Assembly (NCBI RefSeq): GCF_964275005.1
Contig: NC_092701.1
Coordinates: forward strand, 34,412,520 to 34,476,519
Reading direction: 5' to 3'
DNA: 64,000 nt
Origin: Diadema setosum
Taxonomy: Eukaryota; Echinodermata; Echinoidea; Diadematoida; Diadematidae
Each line of letters opens with the position of its first letter. Position 1 is the stretch's first letter. The translations under genes were made by a program, and so were the position numbers. Positions 34,701 to 45,985 of the stretch are shown here, in pieces. The notes under the pieces were generated by a model. The model was not told the origin of the DNA and ran no database searches. It was given only the letters and a program-made list of their open reading frames with translations.

Positions 34701-37224
34701 AGCATTGTAAACAATGTAATTTTCCTTCTTTTCTTTTGAAAATGGGACCTCTCCTATCATAGAAATATCACAGTGATCATTGTGCATTCTTTTGCAACAC
34801 ATGTCTGTTTCCTGACAAATGGGTACTGATAGATTATTTTTTAGAAAATTAGGTTGTGATAAAGTATTGAAACAAGATGAAATGCATTTAAGTATTTCTA
34901 GGTAAATGCTGTCACAGTTTGATTAGTGCAATAAATGTAGCATCTTAAGAAGTTGAACAGTTATTACTTTTCATATTCATCTTCCATTGATTTGCTTTTA
35001 TTTAAAAAAAATCATCTTCTTATGATCTGCTTTTATTAAAACAAAACAAAAAAACAAAAACAAAAAAATCCTTCTTGCATCTCCAATATGCTTCAGTCTC
35101 ATTAGAACATATATGTATATCTTTTCTATTATACTTTCTGCTCCAACTGGTTTTGGTACATATTGAAGCATGTTAGTAGCAATGTCAACTTGGGTTACAA
35201 AGGAGAATAATACACTCATCTATTTTGTATTTGTATCTGTGCAGCCCCACTCTCACCTAGGAAGGAGAAGCTGAGTAGCCTAGCCCACAGACTGTCACCA
35301 GAGGGCAGCATTGACAATGGCTCGTTTCCCATTGGTGAGGACGCCTCACCAGCAGAGCTCTCTCCCAAGGGTTATCACAAGGACACTGCAGCCAGGGATA
35401 CGGGAGGCAACGGGGATGCCGACAGCCCAGCTGGATCCACCCCTGCTCTGGACAGCACAGAAACAGGGGATGACTGGTCCGATTGGGAAGATGCCGACCA
35501 ACCAGAGGCTAGCAGAAAGGAAAGCCCCCGGATCAGGACACATATAGCATTGCACAGGACAGATAGCCTTTCAAAAGACCCCGGAGAAAGTGGTCAGAGT
35601 GACTGGGGTAGTGATTGGAGCCAGAGTGCATCAGAAACATCACCACAGAAGGCTCCATCACCACTGGTTGGTGCAGGGAAGAAAACTTTGAAACTGAAAG
35701 GCCCAAAGACACCATCCCATGAAAAACAGAAACCAGAAACAGCAAGTCAAAAAATAGGAAAAACTGGAGACTCTGCCAGGTCAACTGTGCCCAAGCAGAC
35801 CCAAGAATTTGGAAACCTGTATGAAATTCCAGATTTTAAAGTACGCACCAAGCCGGCTCCTGAAGATGATCTCTTTGCCGACATGGAACCCTCTTTCAGT
35901 TTTTCTTCCAAGAATCAGGGAGACAAAAGTAGAATTACCGGAGAGAAAACTGCCTTAGATGATGCTCCAAGTGGAGAATCAGGGAAGAAAGAGACATTAT
36001 CATTTGCAGTTGCAGAGACAACAGAAGAGGTATGCTAACATCGAAAGAGTACTTTTGATGTTAAAGGGACCAAATCAGGTTTTGAATGCCATATATAAAC
36101 TATAAAAAGATTATTGGAATGTCTGTCACCAATTTTGTGCTGTTCTCTGTTGAGCAATATCCCTTTCTGTTAATGCTGAAGTTTCTTTTGAATGTGAACA
36201 ATGTCTCTAAGATGATATGTCAGACAAAATATAATGAAACATTGCAAAGATATCTTGAATTTTTCAGTATAAAGACATCTGTGCAACAGAAACAGTGCAA
36301 AGTATGATTGATTATTTAAGAGAGTTTTTCTTTGAAATTTACTAAAGATAAAGCATTCTTTAATCCCATCATTTAGTCCTGTAGAATATAACTATATCCA
36401 TGCTTTCCTACCCCACTTTTGAGAAGATGAATTGCTGCTCTGCTCTAATTTATGTAGTTGCTAATGAAGGCTCCCACTCAAAGGAAACTCCCACATGAGC
36501 TATTGTTTTGAAGTTAAAAAGGAAGACAGAGATTATGATTTTCATATGTGAACATACAAACTGTTCAGACAACTGAAACTAACAAATTTTCTAGCATTTG
36601 CTACATTTTACCACAGGATGAAACTTTGCATTTTGTATGATACCCTTTTTTTTTTTGGAAGCTAGTTTGCAACTTGCTCCTCTCTCTCTCTCTCTCAATG
36701 GCATTTTAACACTGATCAGGTGAAAGTTTCCATGACCTCAGCTTCCCCACCAGCCAGCATCCAAGATGAGTGACATGTTTCAGCATGTTGTATCTTAGAT
36801 GAAATTCCAAAATCGAGGAGACCATTTAGGTTACCAGGGGAAGATCTTGCAGCGACTTCCTCTGTCCCTTTCTATACTCTTGGCTTCTCACAATGCCTCT
36901 CCTGGCGTCAAAACTGTCCGGTCTTGGCTGATATCTTCCCATCCCTCCTTCCTCTTGTTCTCTTTCCGTTCACCGTGCCGTCCAATATTGTTTTGGTAAG
37001 TCCCACCTACAGTCAAACCTGCCTTGGCAGCCACCTGTCTTTAATGGCCACTCTTTTTATCTCCCTCAGGTGGCCGTTACAGACAGGTTTGACTGGCTCT
37101 CGCCATGAGCCCATTCTGCACCATTTTAGCATACCATGCTTAAAAACCTCTCGTGTTTTTTTGTCGCCAGGAGACTGCCGGATGGGGTGATGATGACTGG
37201 AATATAGACATGGATGACAGCTAG
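22979..37224 (+). CDS. SCYL3: SCY1-like pseudokinase 3 (SCYL3 / PACE-1), complete
   Basis: Eleven exons: 22979-23167, 24796-24981, 25472-25588, 25917-26079, 26750-26855, 30090-30307, 32997-33199, 33658-33798, 34093-34417, 35245-36029, 37171-37224. All have GT-AG borders and compatible phases, 2,487 nt in total, 828 residues plus TAG. Human SCYL3 is about 740 aa. The start [10 protein letters not shown] matches the family's N-myristoylation signal (human begins MGSENSAL). Residues about 20-255 are a kinase fold lacking catalysis: HNNVCLSS stands where HRD would be and LGGMEHLC where DFG would be, as in other SCYL3 proteins. Residues about 255-441 are the helical HEAT-like part ([30 protein letters not shown]). 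A charged coiled-coil-like run ([15 protein letters not shown]) lies near residue 515. The acidic tail has [18 protein letters not shown] and [12 protein letters not shown], like the vertebrate C terminus. Family knowledge: SCYL proteins act at the Golgi/ER-Golgi interface and SCYL3 binds ezrin. SCYL1 is less likely because the N terminus and the HNNVCLSS block match SCYL3. Confidence 0.93.
23244..23684. mobile_element. 441-bp MITE in SCYL3 intron 1
   Basis: The terminal inverted repeats begin TAAGGCTGCGTTCACAT (23244) and end with the complement at 23684. The subterminal GTATTCGGGC / GCCCGAATAGCGAATAC sequences are also inverted. GGC flanks both ends (23241-23243 and 23685-23687) as a 3-bp target duplication, compatible with a PIF/Harbinger-type element. 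No coding capacity. Confidence 0.7.
25680..25817. repeat. (TTTA)n / (TTCA)n microsatellite in SCYL3 intron 3
   Basis: A TTTA run to about 25735 grades into CATT-type repeats to 25817, about 100 bp before the exon 4 acceptor. A separate (GT)n is at 25170-25188 in intron 2. Confidence 0.9.
26365..26549. mobile_element. 185-bp pogo/Tc1-like MITE, family 1 (SCYL3 intron 4)
   Basis: Starts CAGTAAACTCTCATTATAAC, ends AGCAGGAGTGCACTG, flanked by TA on both sides. Same family as 41321-41518, 45801-45985, 46886-47072 and 48602-48775. Confidence 0.75.
26990..28136. mobile_element. Dispersed GTCCGTCC / AGGTCA-rich element (SCYL3 intron 5)
   Basis: Starts TATGCCCCCGCCACGAAGTG, followed by (TCCGTCC)n and TAATGAATTTTGTGGACA. 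Four or five degenerate units then each carry GGTCAAAGGTCAA and GAAACTTGGTGTATxCATGTA-type phrases. Near the right end TGGTGGAGGCATA (28098-28110) mirrors the left TATGCCCCCGCCA, suggesting short inverted termini. No coding frame. The same family occurs at 62969-64000. Confidence 0.75.
28222..28432. mobile_element. 211-bp Tc1/mariner-like MITE (SCYL3 intron 5)
   Basis: Inverted ends CTGTAAAAGTGGAAATTTTC and GAAAATATCCACTTTTACAG, TA target duplication on both sides. The interior is rich in GCGCGAAAA motifs. Confidence 0.8.
28777..29529. mobile_element. piggyBac-type MITE, 0.75 kb (SCYL3 intron 5)
   Basis: TTAA followed by CCCTAACTTACCTGGG at the left, the exact complement followed by TTAA at the right (29510-29529). 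TTAA duplication plus CCC-starting inverted repeats is the piggyBac signature. The interior has G/C homopolymers next to each end and no transposase. Confidence 0.8.
30477..31119. mobile_element. hAT-like MITE, 643 bp (SCYL3 intron 6)
   Basis: Inverted ends CAGGGCTCGACACTAAC and GTTAGTGTGGAGCCCTG. GCTATAG duplicated at 30470-30476 and 31120-31126. Subterminal repeats of GGCCACCAAA in opposite orientation. Non-coding. A related left end (CAGGGCTGCACACTAAC) is at 45446. Confidence 0.8.
31746..32837. mobile_element. Element with six 157-bp internal tandem units (SCYL3 intron 6)
   Basis: Begins GTCCCCGCCGAACGAGTTCG, then (GTGTCCGTCC)n. Six units follow, with ATGCTACTCCTTCGCCATTT at 31881, 32029, 32186, 32344, 32502 and 32659, each ending with TTTGACCTTTGACC-type runs. 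It closes with CCGGCGGGGAC, whose complement matches the start (10-bp inverted ends). No coding frame. Its right end lies about 160 bp before the exon 7 acceptor. Confidence 0.8.
37010..37095. mobile_element. 86-bp palindromic pogo-like remnant (SCYL3 intron 10)
   Basis: CAGTCAAACCTGCCTTGGCA at the left and ACAGACAGGTTTGACTG at the right, with TA on the left only. It ends 76 bp before the last SCYL3 exon. Confidence 0.55.
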
Positions 37225-37444
37225 CATGCACCGCCCTCCAACTGCCTTAACCCAACTACATCCCCCCATCTGTTTCTCGTGGATGATGTGCCCCACAGAG
37301 AGTTGAAGAGATGAGATGAGATGACTTCCCATTTCTTCAGAGAATTTACCCTAAATGAGAGATAGTAAAAGCAAAACCCTCATGAAAAAATTATTGCGAA
37401 GATTTTATGGTTACCAGGGTATGTTATTAGACCATTTCAATATC

Positions 37445-37450
37445 AATAAA
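37445..37450 (+). terminator. Candidate SCYL3 poly(A) signal
   Basis: AATAAA, 221 nt after the SCYL3 stop, followed about 10-25 nt later by TAACAAAGTGTCATTG. It is the first canonical hexamer after the stop that I see on the plus strand. The sequence in between is non-repetitive and has no competing ORF. Confidence 0.45.
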
Positions 37451-40400
37451 TTCTATAACAAAGTGTCATTGAGCATGTCATTTACACAGGAGATTGATGC
37501 ACGCATCCCATTGCATTTGCGTGACCATGAGAACTATGTAAATGTCATGAATATTTTGTACGAGATGTTCATGTCATTATATGTTTCAAAATGGTTGTCC
37601 GATATCTGTGAATGGATACAGTTCTCACTGTCATTAAAACTTATTCATTTTTGTTTTTTGCACTCTGAGAGGTACATTTTATATCTAGATATTTCCCAAA
37701 TCAGCACACTTGGATTGGTCACACAGTATGTTAGCACATGTTGCTGTACTTGAGAATGCTGGTAAATATGATTCCTGGCTACAACAGCTTATAAGGATAA
37801 GATGTCACTGCATATCTCTGCTCCCAGAGGAATATAATGGATGTACCTGAGGTAGGATGGGAGTACAGTATCATTAGTTTCAACGTACAACGGGCATTTC
37901 TAAAAAGAAAGTAGAAATAACTTGGTGTTTCTTAACTTTTCTCATATTGTATTATAGGGATTTGAAATGCCACATCAAGTACATGTACTTGTCTTCTCTT
38001 CTCACTTCCACAAGCCAAAGTGGTGGTAGCTACATTTGTCACATGCCATTCTGCCAAGTTTAAAAACGGAAAGATGCCTGAAGCAGTCAGGTAAAATCAA
38101 GTGATATGGTGAAGGATATCGTAGGAACAGAAGCACTTCCATTTTCACTGCCCGACAAATTCTAGACAAGTTTCAGCCCAAATAGTTGTGGAAGTAGTGC
38201 AAAGACTGGAATTCATGTTTAATAGATGGGCCAAAGTAAGCGGGATTGCAATAGATAGTGTGCAAATTTATAGGTTTCTCATGATTTTTGTGTGACATCT
38301 AAACTTTTCAAAATAGTGTGCATGTTGTTGTTGTTGTTTTTTTTTCAAGAAAATGCTCTTCTCATCTTTGGAAAATAAGCTCTTTTCCACTTTGTATGCC
38401 TTACCAGCATCCAAACTCCATTCATATGTAAAAATCATTTAAATGTATATAACGTATAGATGCTTCCAAGTTATTTGCAATATTGAAAGACATTTATTTC
38501 CACAGGTTTTATTTCATATTTCATTGCATAAAAGCTGTAATGTGTAGGGAAAAGTTTATAAATCAGCATTTTCAAGTTCCTAGGACAGTATGTCTACCGT
38601 CCCAATGTGGCCAAAGTATTGTATTTACCTGTATGGTTAGAAGTGGTAAAGTTGTAGCTAGAGGTACCTATTGTGTGAATGACATTAATACCAGAGATGA
38701 TCTATCAGAATGTGCAATCACTGTGGACAAATTTATTCACCAGAAACGGGTGCATTCCTATTTAGTTTCAATTCCAGGGCTGACTACTCACAAAGTCACT
38801 GTGTAATGTTTCCCTGTACCTTTTTGTGTCTAATCGCCGAACTGGAGTGTGAGTGTTTACCATGACGTTATCATCTCAGAATCTGACTGATACTGTGAGT
38901 GACTTATATTTTGTGAGGATGATATTGTACGAGTTTCAGCACTCGATGTGCAAATGGTTAAATTTGAGAATGAGTATCACAATGACGGAATGATAAATAA
39001 TTGTTATCGATATTCAAACAGGAAAATTAGAAGTTTTCCACCTCAGAGACAATGTTTTTTTGCATATTGTATTAAACAGGGAGCAATATTTCGGCGTGTT
39101 CTTATTTTGTGATTATCTGTCGAGGAAACTACAGCCTAACCACAAAATTTGTGACTCAAGTAGTGTTTAACTATGATGTGTCAATCCTGGAGGTGCACCA
39201 AATTTGCAAGAAAATCAGTGTGTGTGTAAGGCTAGCCGGGTAACAGCCCTTCCTATGTAATTTCATACTAATATGATTTAAAGTGAAAACATAGTTTTGG
39301 TAAGGGTTTGAGAACCTGTCTGGCACCATTTCATATTTGCTTGCAATATATCGAAAGAGTCTACCAAGAAACTTACCTGGCTGACGTGATTTACCGGGAT
39401 GAGCAGTTGTTTTGGAGTATTTCGAGATCAAAAATAAGAGTCGGTATACCGACTTTCATTCCAGAAGGATCCAGACTAACTTGGTCTCAGGGAAAACTCT
39501 GCCCTATTTCAGACAATTTACATGCAGTTTGCATGATTGCCATACTGAAAAGACAATCAAAGACGCTTGATGAACAACAAAACAACTTCAAAGACAGCGC
39601 GTCTCAGGTGATGTGCGTAATACGCCAGAGGACCGCGCGCAGTCCATTTGTTTTGTACAGGATTAGCGCGCACTTTCCTGTCTTTTCAGTCAAGCGTCCT
39701 TGGTATCAACTCGGACCATAACTGTGACCAGCTAGCCAGAACGTGAAGCGCTACAGGCCGCTCCCATAGTACAATGCTGTACAATCCAGAGGGGCAACTC
39801 GTCCCACCGTCAAAGCGAGGCCGAGTTGTCCCCGAGTCCGAGTTTAGCCTGACCCCGATCGGATAAGTTCTGAGACTGCGACTCTGTCGAACCTTTTTGG
39901 TTATTATTTCGCATTTTCGTCGTTAACCATCGAATATCTTGTTATTACAGCATTATTCCACACATTTCTTAGGCATACGAGCACATTTGGGAGTGAAATT
40001 TGACAACTTTTGAAGGCGTACCAGAGCTATGTTTTGGCTTTAAGGGAAGTTTAAAAATAGTACCAATTGCATTTCTTCTTCAATTTTTGTTTGAATAGGC
40101 ATGTTGAATAAAACATTACTCAAGGTTTGTCTGCTACTCTAGTAGCCTCAATGTGGGTACAAAGTTGGTATTATCATAGTTATGACACTGGTGGCGCTAT
40201 TCTCATTCGGTGTCACGACATTTGATACAGAATGGGGGGAGGCAGCGTGTTGCGTTCGTCTCTGTGCCGCACAAACCACTTGCCACGACTGTAAGACAAT
40301 AGGATTAACACAAGGTTATATTCATCTGGGCAGAATTTTCCTGTGACTTGACCAATTTTTTGACTTGTGCTAGGTTGATGTAGGCAAGGTTGACTGTATT

Positions 40401-41320
40401 TTCCATATAGTCTGACCACAGAGATGTCCTCATTTGCAAATGCTCCATCTTGTATTAAGATCTTCATGTTTTTAATATGTTTCTGTTGTCACAGTTGGTC
40501 TTTTGTTGTTGTTTGTTTTTTGTTTTTTTTGGATACATTTGGGGTACTTTTGAGTGGCCTTCAGTTTTGTTATGCAGCTGTTTGCAGGGTTTGAAAGGGA
40601 TATCTGCAGTTCAAACCTTCTTTTTTTTCATCAAAAGTGTTCTTTTGTTTTACTTTCATCATTCCATGCAGTTTTTAGTTGTCAATTTCAAAATGTATCA
40701 TCTGTACTGTAGTTATCAACTCTGACACTCACTCACCGAAGCAGTGAAAGAGTCGAGTGTCACAGAAACTCTTATAAATCATCTAGTATCTGTTTCCAGT
40801 GGCAAAGACTACTAGTACTTAGTTAAAGAGATCATGCCTTGAAAAGTTGTAGGTCTTTCAACATTAAAGAATGCATTGCAGTCATCCTCATCAAAGTCAA
40901 ATCCAAAAGGACTGGAGAAAGCACAATTTGGATTTACATAACATTTTTTATATCCATCCCATTAGAATATTTTGTTTGTTTTACCCATATTTTTTTTTTA
41001 CTTGTGCGAGTTCGACTTAGGCAAGGTTGATTGTATTTCCTTTTTGGTGACCTGTACATTTTACTTGGCTTGAGAGAGAGAGAGAGAGAGAGAGAGTCTC
41101 CATCATGGAGTTATATTACATGCATGTATTCCACAGTTTGACATGATAACATGGTTGACGGATGTAAGGGAAAATATCCATTGAGACACAAATTAAGTGA
41201 AGGTAAACTAGCCGTCTAGTCCTTGTACCTGTCTTTGCAAAAAGTATTGACCGTACACACACACGATTTGCATGAGTAGTATGAAGAAGGTGGTTAATGT
41301 ACACTTTCGTAGAGTGGCTA
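37451..41320. other. Intergenic between convergent SCYL3 and RPL5, left part; no gene seen
   Basis: Short frames on both strands, the longest at 39308-39721 (+, 137 codons), none matching a known family and none with good splice partners. GC rises around 39600-39870. An (AG)n run is at 41073-41096. Two similar phrases, AGGCAAGGTTGACTGTATTT (near 40382) and AGGCAAGGTTGATTGTATTT (near 41020), look like the ends of decayed pogo-like MITEs. Confidence 0.5.
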
Positions 41321-41518
41321 CAGTCAACTCCCGTTTATAACAAAGTCCTCAGAACTAGCAGTTTTCTTTCGTTGTATTGAAATTTTGTTATAACTGAACA
41401 AATGAAATACATGTACAGTATACATAAAAATTCAAAGCTGATAAATTTTGGGCTTGAATATTTACTTTGTTGTAATTGGAATTTTGTTATAACCATGTCC
41501 TTAAGTGGAATTGCGCTG
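41321..41518. mobile_element. pogo/Tc1-like MITE, family 1
   Basis: Starts CAGTCAACTCCCGTTTATAA, ends GGAATTGCGCTG, TA on both sides. The interior matches family 1 (AACTAGCAGTTTTCTTTCGT, TTTGTTATAACTGAACAAAT). Confidence 0.7.
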
Positions 41519-43056
41519 TACTGTACTACAGGAATCGGTGTGATTGTAAAGGCTATTGTTATGCCTCTGCCGTGATGGGTACCAAAGACATTATTTTCAC
41601 ATGAAAGTGTGCAGTAAGCAAACCAAATTGTTTTTAAAATCTGTGATCTTGTGGGTCGTGGCACTTTTTAATTTCATTTTGATTTTTTTTTTTTTCAATG
41701 CTATCATGTATTATTAGCATCAATGCGACTCTTTGTTATCTGTAAAACTTAGCTTCCAAGTGTATTGTCTGTGACATGCCCATTGGCTGTGCTTCAAGAC
41801 ATCACATGAAGAAACTTTTAGTGCATAAAACCAAGGAGGTTCAAGAGAATGGAGTCACAACTGTCTTATTTCCTTTGAAGTCACGTTCGATGCCGCCACT
41901 GGATCTGCCGCGCAGATAGGAAGACAATATGACTCATGTCTCATTGCATAATCATCAGCCACTTTCTAACGAAAATATGTCTTTGTGATGGTAATTACTT
42001 TTCGCCATCCCTACTTATAAAAGATAGGTGGTATATGATAGTAAAGACACGGGGATGCGCGAATAGAAATTGCGCAAAAAATGATGAAATGAAAATGAAA
42101 ATTACTCGACTGGCCGTGCCCGGCCACTAATCTGATATATCTATTAATAAAGAATTATACTCGAAGATTATTCCATATCAGTTTTATTAGGAGGAATTAA
42201 GTGGAAAAGTGATAAAACCGACTTTCCGGGAGGGTACAGTTTTAAACACTTTCACATGATACAGCTCTGATTTACACTTTTGCACATATTTCTTGAAGGG
42301 ATTGACCTTTGTTTAACGAGCTTTATCATTAAGTGAGATTTCGTTTCATTTAATAGATAAACAAGCAAAATAGATTGCTCAGCAAGACGGCGGCATCAAA
42401 CCCGGCCACCACAGGTACAGATGCACCTGTGGAATTCTTTTGTAAATCAATAGAAAAGTGACAACTGTTTGAATAATTACAGCCAGTTGGAACTCCATCT
42501 CTTAAACCTCCTTGATAAAACCACAGGATTTCACATGGTAATGCAAGATGCATGGCTGCATGCTTTGTCGTGTTCCAAGAGTGGTGGGCATTCAAGTTGT
42601 TTGAATTTGCAAAACACACAGCTAGCTTTACGTGACATGTTCATTTCTTTTTTGGGGGGAGGGGGGGTAGGGGAGGAATAAGGTGAAAATTCATCTTATT
42701 CCCATCATTGTCTTGGCAGTCTTATAATCATCCTGGCAATCTTGATCCTAGCAAAATTAAAATACCACAGCAGTTTCCCAAGCTTCTGACAGATCATGCA
42801 GCTGAATTAGCTACGGTAGAGTGGAACCTCATTATAAAGAGGTTGTATACAACAAAACTCTCTTAGAACAAATTGATTCTACAGTCCCAACTCTTTATAT
42901 TTTTTTTGTGTATGTACTGGTACTCTCATGTCATGAGAAACCTGACTTAGTGAGATAAATGGCATATTTTTTTAGGTCCCTGTTATAACCAGGTACCCGA
43001 GCCTGGTTCAATCCCTGTTAGCTTGTAACACAGCCATAGACTGCTTGACATGGAGA
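41519..43056. other. No gene seen
   Basis: AT-rich with short frames. A decayed pogo-like piece may lie at 42818-42995 (GTGGAACCTCATTATAAAGA ... CCCTGTTATAACCA). Confidence 0.4.
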
Positions 43057-43268
43057 CTGCTGTATAAACTTATTTTCGCATACAGATATTTTTGTGAGTT
43101 AGATCAAAGACGTTTTCGCAAATTGACACCAATGCTATCGAAAAATGCATTGTTACCCTAGTGCATGGCAACATACATTATTCCGTGTGTTGTTAAAGTC
43201 TCAATCCAACTGTGATTCGCGAAATTCACGAAAATTAAATCCTCGCGAAAATAACGGCTTATACATTA
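43057..43268. mobile_element. Decayed MITE with TTTTCGC-containing inverted ends
   Basis: Left TGTATAAACTTATTTTCGC and right GCGAAAATAACGGCTTATACA are imperfect inverted repeats. It resembles the element at 28222-28432 in its GCGAAA-rich interior. Confidence 0.45.
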
Positions 43269-43604
43269 CAATGTAATATGGTACTACTTCCTTGAGTGTC
43301 AACTTTGTCATATGATTGCTGATGCAAAATTTGACTTTCTTACTTCTTTAGACAATGTATGCTGGCATTTGTGCAGTATTTGGATATCATGATATAACCA
43401 GGAGTAAGAGTGAGAAGTGAATACCAATGTTTGTGACTCATTTTCTTTGCTGTCATCCATTATGTGAGTCCAATATGTTGAAAATTTTCTCAATGCTAAA
43501 TGTACATAATAAATACATGCTAATCAAAGAATCCAGTTTGTGGCCTTGTCCTGTCTGCAATTTAGGAGAAACATTTCAAAGAAGACTTATAAAGAATATG
43601 TGAC

Positions 43605-43835
43605 AAATTGATTGATTGATTGATCAACAGCATGTGTATAGCATCATATCTGTTGTAGAAACATTCAAAGGTGCAGACTCCTCCAAGAGAGTTAGCAATT
43701 GAATGCCTGGTGAAAAATGTGTCTTCAGTGGGGCTTTGAAGTGATCCAGTTTGTCAATTTCACAGAGAAAAGATGGGAGTGAGTTTCACAGGTGAGGAGC
43801 AATAGAGGAATTAAGTAGTCACTGGATTAAAGAAT
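43605..43835 (-). mobile_element. 5'-truncated LINE 3' end
   Basis: On the minus strand the frames give APHLWNSLPSFLCEIDKLDH and FKAPLKTHF, matching the C-terminal AAPxLWNSLP...FKxxLKTHLF block of L2/Rex-type LINE proteins. It ends with TCAATCAATCAATCA (43610-43625 region), a simple-repeat tail. Inactive, with the phrase split over frames. Confidence 0.6.
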
Positions 43836-44216
43836 TCCACATGAAATTTAATATCTTTATCTCTGAATAAGATCAAATAATGTCTTGTGTCATTTTCAGA
43901 TGACGTTGTTTGATTAAAATGTGAACTTCTTGGCACTATCCCCATCAAAGCAGTATTCAGTATTTTAGGTGATTTGGCTCCCTTTACATTCCAGTGAAGT
44001 ACATTTGTAGATGTGAAGTCAACAGGACTTCCATCAACTATTAGTACATGTGCAGTACTTGTAAATACAAAACCTGTACTGGGTAGCCTATTAAAAGACA
44101 AGGGAGGTGGAAAGGACAGGTTCTGTCTCACTGTGTATACTACTCTATATATATTACACGCAGACACATATAAGGGTATAAGTGGCTTATTGGTTTGAAA
44201 AAAAAAAAAATAAAAT

Positions 44217-44220
<4 letters not shown>

Positions 44221-44278
<58 letters not shown>
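44221..44278. repeat. (TA)n microsatellite
   Basis: About 28 uninterrupted TA units. Confidence 0.98.
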
Positions 44279-44281
<3 letters not shown>

Positions 44282-44316
44282 CAAATAATGTTTATGAGTA
44301 TAATATATATGTATAT

Positions 44317-44497
44317 TGTTGTATTATACAAATAATGAATGTTTATGAGTGCAATGGACAGAATATTTCCTGAGGTGAAAGATGAAATGATCCATTCAAC
44401 TTGGTGCAGCCAAGTTTAATGGATCAAAGATTTCATCTGTCACCTCATGAAATATTCTGTCCATTGCACGAAGAACACTTATTTGTTTTATACAACA
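44317..44497. repeat. 180-bp near-perfect palindrome
   Basis: Arms of about 85 bp contain GTGCAATGGACAGAATATTT and its complement. The centre is TTGGTGCAGCCAAG at about 44401-44414. Outer arms continue as TTGTTGTATTATACAAATAA against TTATTTGTTTTATACAAC with small gaps. Directly beside the (TA)n run. Could be a foldback MITE. Confidence 0.8.
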
Positions 44498-44691
44498 CCT
44501 AAAGTAGATCCTTGTCATTTGATGTTTTATTAATTTAGAAATAAGAGACTCTGAGATCGAGAGAGTGCTCACTGAGTACTTTATGCTAGCGTGCTGTCGC
44601 ATACACACACTTTGAACACAAGCATTTAAACACGCGTAGTGTGCCGGGCTCTCGGCGTGCGTGCAATGGAGCAAATTGTATGGATCCAGAA

Positions 44692-44851
44692 CAGGGGCGG
44701 ATCCAGGAATTCTGTAAAGGTGGGGGGGACTAATATTTCTGGTGCCACTTCTGGGTTTCATTTCATTCTTTTTTCTTTTTTATTTCTTTTGTTTTCAACG
44801 AAAAATAAAGGGGGCGTGCACCAGTTGCGCCCCCCTCTGGATCCGCCACTG
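44692..44851. mobile_element. hAT-like mini-MITE, 160 bp
   Basis: Inverted ends CAGGGGCGGATCCAGGAATT and TCTGGATCCGCCACTG. G-run and C-run inside each end. Target duplication not clear. Confidence 0.6.
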
Positions 44852-44976
44852 CAAAACTGCACGGTAAATGGAGCCACGATTGCACGGATGACGATGACGA
44901 CGTCATAGTGAAATGGGACGAATGATCAATGTCAAACAACCGATCAAATGACAAGGATCTATCTAGGCGTTATATA

Positions 44977-45396
44977 CAGTTGAACCTCTCTTATCCGGCC
45001 TCCCTTTATCCAGATCTCTCTATTATACGGACGCAATCTCGCCGTGATTTTTTTTTTTTATAATTACGGGAGCAAAGGGGGATTCCAAATTCCTTGACAA
45101 CTCCTACCCAAACACACATGAATTACATATTACTTCCAACATGATTAACATACATTACATCAAATTTCCTTCCAAATTGCTCACCTCCAGACATTTCAAC
45201 ATCCCCAAACATCCCCAAATGTAACAATGAAAAGGTTGCAGTATACACATTACTACATGTGGTACTACAATGGGCTACATCAGTACATGTGTATGTATAT
45301 GTACATGTATAAAGCATTGAGTCTCCCGTATCCGGCCCAATCCCTTATCCGGATGAGCCCCGGTCCCGACTTGTCCGGATACTAGAGGTTCAACTG
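44977..45396. mobile_element. 420-bp pogo-like MITE, family 2
   Basis: Ends CAGTTGAACCTCTCTTATCC and GGATACTAGAGGTTCAACTG, TA on both sides. The interior repeats TTATCCGG and CCGGAT phrases inward from both ends. Non-coding. Confidence 0.8.
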
Positions 45397-45445
45397 TAAA
45401 TGTATATATTAATACAGCTGTAGACTAAATTAATATGCAATATCC

Positions 45446-45615
45446 AGGGCTGCACACTAACCCTTTTTTTTCTCCCCCTCCTGGTCCAACCTTTTTGTCG
45501 GACCAGTAAGTACACAGTTTTTCCATTTTTTACTGGTCTATTCCTGAAAAAGTTACTGGTCCGACAGTGATTTTAACTGGTCAGGAATCGTCAAACCAGT
45601 GCCAGTGTGAAAATG
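45446..45615. mobile_element. hAT-like MITE, left end only
   Basis: CAGGGCTGCACACTAACCC matches the start of the 30477-31119 element. GGACCAGTAAG / TTACTGGTCCGAC follow as inner inverted phrases. No matching right end is found; a pogo-like MITE was inserted downstream at 45801. Confidence 0.45.
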
Positions 45616-45800
45616 TGGGGGAATATTATATTTTTTTTTAAAGTTACGAACTGATAAAGCTACAATAACAAGACAAATTGGTAACTTTGTATGGCACAGG
45701 TGTTGAGCAACTCTATTTGTTTGTACACAAGTTTCATTAATTTTTATTTTTCTCAAATTATTCATCCAATGACCACATGCAAAAAAAAGTATTACTCATA

Positions 45801-45985
45801 CAGTGGACTCCCATTAAAACGAAGTCCTAGGGACCGGCATTTTTCTTTTGTTATATCAAAATGTTGTTATAACTGAACAAATTAACAATAAAAACCATAA
45901 AACCAATTATTTTGCAACCTGGATTTTTATTTCGTTGTAACCGGAATTTCGTTATAACCATGTTTACTATAACGGGAGTGCACTG
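45801..45985. mobile_element. 185-bp pogo/Tc1-like MITE, family 1
   Basis: The best-preserved copy: CAGTGGACTCCCATTAAAAC at the left, CTATAACGGGAGTGCACTG at the right, TA duplicated. Confidence 0.8.

Noticed and set aside
38483-38806. 107-codon plus-strand frame downstream of SCYL3
   Set aside because: No domain, no splice support, and AT-rich codon use unlike the SCYL3 exons.
39308-39721. 137-codon plus-strand frame
   Set aside because: No recognisable domain, no leader or splice support, and part of it overlaps inverted phrases (GAAAAGACA...TGTCTTTTC).
43811-44284. 157-codon minus-strand frame ending ...KFHVEFFNPVTT
   Set aside because: Its start lies in the (TA)n run and the rest matches no family I recognise; no splice context. 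Could be a decayed element, not supported as a gene.
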